A DNA stretch of 64,000 bases from Siderastrea radians (lineage: Eukaryota > Cnidaria > Anthozoa > Scleractinia > Rhizangiidae): the NCBI GenBank assembly GCA_964017195.1, contig OZ024888.1, forward strand, positions 20,051,597 to 20,115,596, read 5' to 3'. Positions 55,871 through 64,000 of this stretch are shown piece by piece. The notes under the pieces were generated by a model. That model did no database searches. It worked only from the letters and a program-made list of their open reading frames with translations, and was not told the origin of the DNA. Position numbers and translations under genes: made by a program. How positions within the stretch are numbered: the stretch's first letter is position 1; each line of letters starts with the position of its first letter.

Positions 55871-56249
55871 CTTGCTCGCTAAAACTACATTCAACAGCCA
55901 CGTTTCTAAAAGCAAAACAACGGGAACAAGGTCATGATTTTTCTACCGAACGTTTTCCTGCAACCATTAAATTCATTCGAGATCATTTTCAGACGAGAAA
56001 ATTTAGTCTGCACAGAAGCGAATTTCAAGACGTGCTTGTTTGTTTACTTTTTATCGCCGGTAGTTTTTGCCGACTGCCGACGAACAAACATTAATTTGAC
56101 GTTTTCGTTTCAAAAGCGCAGAACGAGTAGGGAATTTATCGTTCGTTCACTGGAAGTTGGCAAGGTCTGGCAAGAATCACAAGTTTCAGGCGCCCGTGCG
56201 GGCTCCTTGTTTATAATTTTCGTTGCCCGCGAGCGAATAAAATTAGTAT

Positions 56250-56313
56250 ATCAAAGTTTTCACAAAATTGCCCGAGTCGCGTAGCGACGAGGGCAATTTG
56301 TGAAAACTTTGAA
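56250..56313. repeat. Short palindrome
   Basis: AAAGTTTTCACAAAATTGCCC and its inverse enclose GAGTCGCGTAGCGACGAG. It could form a hairpin of about 27 bp. Confidence 0.6.
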
Positions 56314-57992
56314 AATACAAGTGAAAATTTATCCTTAATTCTACGAGGACTCAGTGCGATTACTTATTTATAACACAGAGGGCAAAATTTTCTGAAGACT
56401 TTTCATGCACATCAAAACACAATCCGCAGCCGGCCCTCAGAATAAACATTTCTCTACACAAGCAGTTTATTTAACTGCTACTCAGCCTCCAGAACAAAAA
56501 TAACCGTCTTTTATACATATGTTCATCTTTTGTGATAATTACAGTTCTAGTTCATTGACAAACTCACACTCAAAACTCCAACTATGTAAGACTTAAATTT
56601 AAGCTTATTTACCTGAGTTGCGAAGCGACCTCTCGCTCGTTGAATTAACCAAGGTTTTCGGTAGTTTTAAAACAAATAACCATTTGCTGTTTCCCTTAAC
56701 CATTTGCTGTTTCCCTTCTGAGATTTCTCTTCGAGCTATCACCCGATTTCCATACCATTTTTGCCAACCAACTCGGTTAAATTTAAACTCTGAAACGTTA
56801 TTCTTGCGTTGAACAACTCAAAATCCAATTCAAACTCTGCTTTTCGTTTCAAGACGCTTACAAAATGCAAATGGCGCGCTCTCGCGCTCAGCCAATCAAA
56901 TGCGAGTATTTTTGGCGCTTGGCCAATCAGGAATCAGTAATTTTGCCCTCGTTGGAAAGAAAATTAAGAAAAAATGCCCTCTGTCTCAACCAATCAGCAA
57001 TCAGTAATTTTGCCCTCTATGTTATAAATCATAGAAGCCTCTGATGACTGAGCGCCCGTAAGTCAGCATAGCGATAGAATCGTCAGTTAACGCTTCAGTT
57101 TTCTGGACTAACGCTCTAACGGATACAACTAACGCTCTAACGGATATGCATGAGTTGCTAACGGATTGACTCATGCCTCTAACGATTACAGCTAACGCAC
57201 TAACGGATACGGATGAGTTGCTAACGGATTGACTTGCTCCTCTAACGGATACAACTAACGCTCTAAGGGAGGGCGTTACTAAACACCGGAACGGACCGGA
57301 ATGGGACGGAATGAACCGGTCTATGACCCGATGGCGCGTATCTGTCATCATCACTTGAAGACATGCAGTGCGCGCCAACGGCTGCCGTCAATAGAATTGC
57401 TGACCGCTAGACATCAAACTCACAGTTTCAAGAGGAGTTATTCGCACATCTGACTGAAGCCGAGTTCAGCCATCTATTACACGTTGCATAGCTCTAAAGA
57501 AGCTACAACTTCACTTTCTTGACGAAATGGGTCTAAACATCACACTCTGTGATGCGAAACACAACATCCTGTAACAGACTTTTTAAGACAATAAGCCAGG
57601 CCCGGCGTTACAAACAAAGAAACTCGTCACGTTGCGGATAATATTTCAGATCCTTTATTGTCAGAAATTTAAACGTGAGAGGCTGAAAAACCTATCAAGT
57701 CCGTAAACGAGCCAAATTCAACGATCGCGGCATTAAAAAGTCGCTTTACAGACGATCAAAGATCAAATTTTATTGAGAATTACAAATGAACAGGCGTAAA
57801 GCCACAGGAGTCCGTCATACAAATATCAGATATGACCTTTATACAGTAACGAACACTTTCACAAACGACAAAATCCTACCCAGACGGCTTATCAGGATTT
57901 TTTTCTTCGCCCCGTTCCATACAGGCTTCTTTGGCGTGGAACTGTTCATCACATCTTCCCAGCTTTGAACTTGAACACTTCGATCGATTCGC

Positions 57993-58263
57993 TAGACTGC
58001 GAGCAGTCACTCTTTTGGTCTAAAATTCGCGGGAAAAATTTGACACCAGCGTATCATGTTCGAAAATGGGCGTGTGATGTCATTGATGCGAACTGTCAAA
58101 GGGCTTCAGAAATGCAGTATGAAAGCAGGGCAGTCTCTCTTTTCGCTCTTCGCTCACTCTCCCGCCCACGCTACTCGCGGCTCGCGGCTCGAATATCGTA
58201 CTCGCTTTCTCGCCGCTCCTCCGGCAGGGATTTTAGAGCAAAAGAGAGACTGCTCGCAGTCTA
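57993..58263. mobile_element. 271-bp MITE
   Basis: The ends TAGACTGCGAGCAGTC and GACTGCTCGCAGTCTA are exact inverses, with shared AAAAGAG next to them. It is non-coding, with GC-rich palindromic 'cgcggctcgcggctcg' inside. Confidence 0.6.
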
Positions 58264-58419
58264 CCCCACCCCGGACACTACCCTGAGGTGGTCACTTTCC
58301 AATCCAAGGGGTTCCTAGGAGGTAGAGCATGGGAAATAATCAGAAACATTCTTGCGAAAGCAACTTAGTTCCTCACCCTCCACGAAAAAAAATATATAAA
58401 AGCATTTATAAATCTCATT

Positions 58420-58595
58420 TCAGTCCATTCCGGTCTCATTCCGGTTCATTTCGGTTCATTCCGGTCTCATTCCGGTCCATTCCGGTCTCATTCCGGTTCA
58501 TTCCGGTCTCATTCCGGTCTCATTCCGGTTCATTCCGGTTCATTCCGGTTCATTCCGGTCCGTTCCGGTCCGTTCCGGTCCGTTCCGGTGTTTAG
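58420..58595. repeat. CATTCCGGT minisatellite
   Basis: About 15 units of 10-12 bp built on CATTCCGGT(CT/T). The repetitive reading frame across it (SFRSIPV-type repeats) is a by-product of the array. Confidence 0.85.
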
Positions 58596-58691
58596 TAACG
58601 CCCCTCTAACGGATGACTAACGGATAGCTAACGGTCTGGACCGTTTAACGGAATATCGTTAGTGTACGTTTTCCCAAAGAAGGTCACAAAT

Positions 58692-60610
58692 CCTTTCTGT
58701 AGTATAACTACATTTCTACCAATACCTCACAAACTCTAAAGGTTGATATCTCAGTAAAGAACAAAACCGTATTTATAAGTCATCGATCGACATCGATGTA
58801 GGAGATGGACACATACGGGGCATAACACAATAGTACTCAATGCTCGAATGATCTAGCAAATCAAAGCAGTAAATTGTCTCACTGTACCTCAAATTTGCTT
58901 TAGACTGCCCATCAATAGAAACGCAAGAAATCCACCTCAAAAAGTGATTGGCAACAACCGGGCCCTATAATGGGGGAGGGGGGGGGGGCTTGTTGTTGGA
59001 GCAGATTTGCACTTCAAAATTGGTTTGGCTTAAATTTGGGAGGGATTGTGCATCTGAAAATGAGAAATTTGTGTTTGGAAATGCAGCACAGAAGGCGTGT
59101 GGATACAAGATGGAGGAATATTGAACTACCTCGCAAATACTGTCTGTATGCTATCTGTAAGCACAGTGTTGGGAATGCAATACAACAAGAACAATGATCA
59201 TTCAATCAAACTTAAGAATTGTTTATTTATTTATTACAATCAATAAAAAAATGCCATAAGACGATTTGTAAAAGAGTTGCAGCGTCCCCATATGAAAACA
59301 AATCACCTTATTCAAAATAGATTATTATACAAACATATGAAAAATACTACCACTAACAGCTAACTATAAAATAGCTTTAAAAATGTATTTGCATTTCATT
59401 AAAAAGTTTAAAACTTATTTATCTCGTTACTTACTGGTTTGTTTTTGTAGCTCATGCTGTTGTGGTAAATAATTCTGTTGTTGTATGTACAGTATTCAGA
59501 GTGCTATTTACGTAGGTGGAATGATATGGTAGTTTGTATGGGGACTTACAATTGGAGCTGCAATCATTCTTAGGATGTAAACTTAATGTAAGCCCATGGG
59601 CTTATATTTGGGAGGGCTTGTTATGGGAGGGCTTTTTTTGAATGAGATTTGTGGATGCTTATATTTGGGAGGGCTTTTTTTTCGGATGGGGAAGGCTTAT
59701 TATCAGCATTTTACGGTGTTTCATGTATCAAACTATCTTTTTCTCTGGTTAGTTAAGAGGGTCTGGATGGTGGATAACAATAAACAATTCACTGCAACAC
59801 TAAATTTGATACATATGAAAAAAAAAAGGCTCCAGAAGGGCAATAGAGATGTGATATCTACAACTTATTTACCGATTGTAACACTTTTGGTGACATATTT
59901 GGTTTATTATTTATTTATTACTATTATTATTATTATTATTATTTTTTTTATCATGGGAGATTATTTACCAGTGGAAGAAGATTTTATGCAGTGGTCCGCT
60001 GGAAAACCGCTGGCTACAGAATTGTTGCATATGAGTTAGAAAGTATGCATACTGACCAGTTTCACCCAGGCTCTTGAATTTTGAATTTTATGTTATTTTT
60101 GCACCCCCTTGAACATATAAGCTTAGTTTGAAGTTCTTTTTTCTATCACAATTGCCTTTTCCGTGAAGTTTTAATTGGCTTAAATTACTGTTCTGACACT
60201 TAACAGTATATTTTTTATAACATTAAACGCTTAAATTTGACATGTTTTCACACTTAACATTTAAAAAAAATGAGCAGATAACACTTATCTCCAAACCCCA
60301 TTCAGACCCTCAGTTAAGGAGGCTCAAAAGGGTTTCCAGGTGCACGCGCGTGCGTATTAAAACTAGTACACGCAACATAGCACGTCTAAGACACTTGCCA
60401 TTAGCAAACCCTCAAAAACTGGAATGTCCGATTAATTGTTGTGAAATATTTCCCTCTAAGCCACATTTTAACTTCATTTGACGCTTTTTACTAGCAAATT
60501 TTAGTAACGAAGAAAACAAGACTTATATGAGTCGCGCGCCCGCGAAACACCGGAAGTGAAGACGCAGCGTGAAATCGCGCGTACCGTGTTGTGGAAGTGT
60601 GAGTTTTCTT
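58692..60610. other. No supported gene
   Basis: Simple G run near 58977-58989 and two neighbouring repeats of 'gcttatatttgggagggctt' around 59600 and 59660. A 147-codon frame (59596-60039) spans this repeat and an (ATT)n stretch and has no domain. Confidence 0.4.
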
Positions 60611-60994
60611 TTCAACTTTTCTGCCCTCGCATTATCGAATTCTGGTATTACTGTAGCTGCGCGGTGTTTGCAAAAGTCCCTCTTAGAGGTTGAATTTAAC
60701 TAAAAGGATGACACCGGTTCAAATTACTTACTTAACAGACCCACTTAAATAAAATTTGACTGAGAAAGCGGGTCTACAGCGAATCGTTTTTAATATTTTT
60801 CAACTAACGAGCACTGAGGCCATGTCGAGTTGCGAGGACCGATTTGACAAAATTGGGGTAGTTTTCTACGCGCTTTATTATTTATTTATTTATTTATTTA
60901 TTTTTTGCGTTTCTGACTGATAGGTTACTCATTATCTGACTGTTGCAAAAGTATGAAAAAACCTGTGTTGTAGAAGATTTTCGCGCGAACGTCC
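60611..60994. mobile_element. Truncated copy of the 15390 TTAA element
   Basis: About 380 bp collinear with 15655-16047 ('caacttttctgccctcgcat' through GCGCGAACGTCC), ending at TTAA 60995-60998. The left terminal repeat is missing. A (TTTA)n run near 60878-60902 is private to this copy. Confidence 0.75.
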
Positions 60995-60998
60995 TTAA

Positions 60999-63231
60999 GT
61001 CAGGATTATGTGTCGTAACCGGATACTAATTCTCTTTCTACTATTATATTTGAATTTATCTACTGATAGACAGACGTAAACTACCATTGGCAGTTGTATT
61101 TTTAACTGAAACAGATGAAACGAACGACGCATCAACTAACAAGCAAACTTTCTTTTATTGTAAAGAGTGTTATCTTTTTTCATCTCGAGTGTCTGTAAGG
61201 TTTCTCCAGCAGTTCCTTGAGTCGTTCGATAAAAATTTAACCTTTCTCAGAACTGGTGGAGCAAAGGAGAATATAAACAGGAACTTCGAAACCACCTTGT
61301 TGCTTGTTCTAAATTGCTCGCACTGTACGTTTCCTGTCGTACAGTTGCTGATACACTTTCTCCGTGCTTCAAGGAGAAACGTAACGATGAGAAGAGTTCA
61401 ATCACCTTCACTGATCCTGTCAGCGATGTTTCTTGCTAAATGACTTACCAGATACAAAAGTTGGTGAGATTTCATTCACGTTCTTAAACTTTCGTTGAAA
61501 CTTGGTTCTTAATTAAAAAATAAAACCTTCAGTGCTGATAAAAAATAATAAATGGCTGAAAAATTCACTTTATAAATAAACGCCGGGTATACGTGGCCGA
61601 GTTACGAGTAAGGGGCCAGGGCTACATGTAGGGCTCAAATCCACCTGATGCATAGCACCTAAGTGGAACCCACCTCGGTTAGATTCACCCAGTTAATACA
61701 GTCACCTCACTGTTACTGCCACTTGTCAGCACATACAAAATCTCGTACAATCATGTTCTCATCTAAAAGAGCCCTTTAATCTGGTGACCTCGTTCATACG
61801 GTCAGTTTTTAACACATTACCCCTGAACCGCCCGTAACCGCCCTTGTTTAACCACGTCCCTTATACCACTTGTGACGTCATCAGATTTAACGGTCCTAGG
61901 CAACTTTGACAACTAACTTGTGCAGGGAGATAGAATCTTCCAAGCCATACCCAAATGAGCGCGATTCGGTCAAACGGGCCAGAGAAAAGAAAAAAAAAAA
62001 CAAAATCCGTGTAACTTTAACCAGAAAATTCCAATGAAAATCTTGTCCCACTACCAACTCGTCAATCATACTTACTTCCAAAAAATTTCAAGATCCTCGG
62101 ACTTTTTGCCCAACCTTTTCCCACCGAAAGGAAGCCTAGTGAATGCCCAACAAAAGAAAAAACACGGGAAAAGAAAAGCGAAAGAAGCAGGGAGAAGAGA
62201 AAGCGAAAGGTAAAGCTCGAGGGGGTAGGAAAACTTTCAAAAAACCTCTGGAAATTTTGCTTTCTGCGCATGCCCGAACTTCGAAAGCTGTAATTTGGTT
62301 AAAAGTCTTTTCATGTGGACAGGCGAAAACGATTCGAAAACGCTACATGTGGACGCGAAGGTTTTGGAAAACAGAGAGAAAAATATTCGATCGCTTTCAA
62401 ACGAAAACGGATACGTGACTGAACGGAGCCTATATTAGTCGTGGTTAATGTTATTTCCGTTACTTCCAAGATATCTTCTTGTCTCAATGCCAAGTCTTTT
62501 TAAATTATCCGTAGGCGCTTTTTTGTGTGTGTGTGTTGAAAGCGTTTCGCACATGAAAATGAAAAAGTATTTAGAATTAGTACTGCTCTGCCTTGCCTCA
62601 TGTATACGTTTACCGGGCTTAAGGTGTTTCGATGCAGTTTTTTTGGAACCATACCTAACTTTTTGAATCGGCTCTTAGACAGTCTTCTCCTTGTCAGATC
62701 AACGTGAAATTTACACTACCTGTTGGTTTTGAATTGAACTTTAGCGTGGTTTTCATTTTGTGAAAATCGAAATTTCCATGACAACGATAAACAAAAATCC
62801 TCAAAAACACTAGTAAAATTGAAATTTTGCGAGATCCAGACTTCACTTTGAAAAGCAAATACCAACATCTTAAACGATGGTGTATGGCAAACAAAATATA
62901 CAAGAACAAAAGAATTCTGTATGTTTGTTTTGAAGTAAATCGCAAAAACATTTTCAACCTTAGTTTTTGCATAGTAATAGTATAAATGCACCGAAAAATA
63001 ATCAATGCTTTGATGAAATGGCTAGAAAATACTATTAAAATGTGTCTTTTACTTACTATTTTACACCTAGAAAGTTTTGTTGAAACTGGTGTTCGCGATC
63101 TGGAGAACGAATTGTTTTTCTAAGATCATCGGCGTAATAATTTTGTGGTAATTTTTGAATTTGAGCGCTTTTGCGAAAATCTTAAGAAGGGCTTCATAGA
63201 TTTTTTTTTTAAACATTAAACACGCTTACTT
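60999..63231. other. No supported gene
   Basis: Short frames only (e.g. 61087-61443, 118 codons, no domain). A purine-rich stretch 62150-62220 gives Lys/Glu-rich frames by composition. No RNA gene or element end was recognised. Confidence 0.4.
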
Positions 63232-63404
63232 GACGATGTGATCAATTTTAGTATTCACGTAGTCACTTGAGTTGTAGATCGCGACGTTTCGACTGCTTAC
63301 TGCTAGTCTTCATCGGGCGATGAGGTCGACTGGTTGCGCGTCACCATATGAATCACGATGGTCGGCTGTGATTGGTGTTGAGGAGGCCCACCCTGCCAAA
63401 ATTA
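63232..63404 (-). mobile_element. PLE-like 3' end fragment
   Basis: The minus strand carries a hammerhead-like motif (63278-63321) in the same layout as the PLE 3' ends at 23-34 kb, although the sequence is otherwise different. A 22-bp block 'gttgaggaggcc.accctgcc' at 63378-63400 recurs at about 63846-63867. Confidence 0.4.
63278..63321 (-). ncRNA. Hammerhead-like motif, second family
   Basis: Minus strand: stem I ATCGC/GCGAT, box CCGATGA (one change from CUGANGA), an extra A, stem II GACT/AGTC with a 10-nt loop, GAAA, then CGTC. Again a self-complementary dinucleotide (CG) and U-H (UC) replace stem III. Confidence 0.4.
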
Positions 63405-64000
63405 GAAATGTTGTTTGATTTATGTGTTATGCCTTCCAGTTTTCTTGTAGGCGCTGCACCCAATTAGAAACTGTATTATACCAAGAAAGCTACACATTTT
63501 CATTAAACACTACGTTTATTTCAGCGTTGGACAATCGCAGCTTCAATTTCCGTTGCATGATTATTAAATTTTCTGAATTATGAATTCACCCGGCACGATC
63601 AGCATTCAATTAAATCCAAAAAGGCATTTGTTAATCATGTTGAAGAGTAAAGTTATACATGAATATAATAGCATCATGAATTGCTTGCTCCCATGCACCA
63701 TGCAGTGCGCCTAATTTTCCTTCCTCACAAAACGGTTATGTTAATGATAAACAGAAAGAGCACTAGAGTGCGACAGGCAGTCAGCAAGACCGAGTTGACT
63801 CCGCTGGAGGTAGTGGCTTGGTAATCTTTGGAATCGGTGACCGTTGTTGAGGAGGCCTACCCTGCCAAAACTAAATATACTAAGAACATCGGTTAAAACA
63901 TAAAATCCTATAAAAAAGACATATCATTTCTCTGTTAGATTAAAAGCTTTTATCTTCATGATCGACAAATATAAGCAATTACACGAACATACCGTTTTTT

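Larger units (their letters stand above)
57268..58607. mobile_element. Nested element with CATTCCGGT minisatellite end
   Basis: Left GGGCGTTACTAAACACCGG with GAACGGACCGGAATGG is mirrored at the right end (58565-58607). CTCTAA borders both sides, but that string is also part of the host array, so the duplication is uncertain. The right arm is an array of CATTCCGGT units (about 58420-58590). The MITE at 57993-58263 lies within. Confidence 0.6.
51917..58687. mobile_element. 6.77-kb TIR element with TAACG-rich subterminal arrays
   Basis: The first 27 bp, starting GTGACCTTCTTTGGGAAAAC, are exactly inverted at the right end, and AAAT flanks both sides (51913-51916, 58688-58691). Inside each end are arrays of CTAACGG/CTCTAACG units. 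No transposase frame is recognisable. The interior holds tandem MITEs, a large inverted duplication and a nested element (57268-58607). Superfamily unknown. Confidence 0.7.

Noticed and set aside
57105..57265. CRISPR-like array of TCTAACG repeats
   Set aside because: Units are too short and irregular, and the context is a eukaryotic transposon end.
58329..58595. Frame of SFRSIPV/FIPVSFR repeats
   Set aside because: It is created by the CATTCCGGT minisatellite.
59596..60039. 147-codon frame with hydrophobic repeats
   Set aside because: It spans repeated 'gggagggctt' blocks and an (ATT)n run; the hydrophobicity follows from composition.

Overview
The window looks like nuclear DNA of a non-bilaterian marine animal, most likely an anthozoan cnidarian (stony coral or sea anemone). 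It is AT-rich, with split GT-AG exons, many (TA)n tracts, Penelope-like retroelements (PLEs) with GIY-YIG endonuclease tails, PIF/Harbinger DNA transposons carrying a tandem MADF protein, a Ty3/Gypsy element and an L1-type LINE. The taxon is an inference from these families. No bacterial features, CRISPR arrays or rRNA genes were seen.

Layout. 1-9 kb: one intronless Cys-rich gene with a decayed 3' half (1399-2573), a TTAA-flanked MITE, and long stretches with no recognisable gene. 9-15.3 kb: a candidate transposon with subterminal repeats at both ends enclosing a 1,240-bp near-perfect palindrome, small inverted-repeat elements, and a duplicated tRNA-derived SINE unit. 15.3-36.7 kb: a cluster of nested retroelements. 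At least six PLE segments lie in inverted, 5'-to-5' pairs whose 3' ends abut (TA)n tracts. One PLE has been split by an intact Gypsy element (identical 141-bp LTRs, 5-bp target duplication) and by a 1.36-kb TTAA element. A Harbinger element (tandem MADF protein plus a transposase remnant on the opposite strand) sits in another PLE copy. 36.7-43.1 kb: a TTAA MITE, then a 5'-truncated, frameshifted L1-like LINE interrupted by a Harbinger MITE and by a segment that starts with a long hairpin. 46.4-51.1 kb: the best host gene, a two-exon protein of four tandem ~110-residue repeats with an N-myristoylation-like start and a PPxY-rich tail now displaced by one base. 51.9-58.7 kb: a 6.77-kb terminal-inverted-repeat element with TAACG-rich subterminal arrays and nested MITEs. 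58.7-64 kb: mostly unassigned DNA with one dispersed-repeat copy and a PLE-like 3' end.

The main observation concerns RNA. The PLE 3' regions carry hammerhead ribozyme motifs. One is complete at 34643-34688 and another at 35707-35770. A third is split by two transposons that landed in its stems. The other PLE 3' ends carry a related fold that keeps CUGANGA, GAAA and a U-H site and shows covarying stems I and II, but stem III is reduced to a self-complementary dinucleotide. A different element family at 63278-63321 shares this layout.
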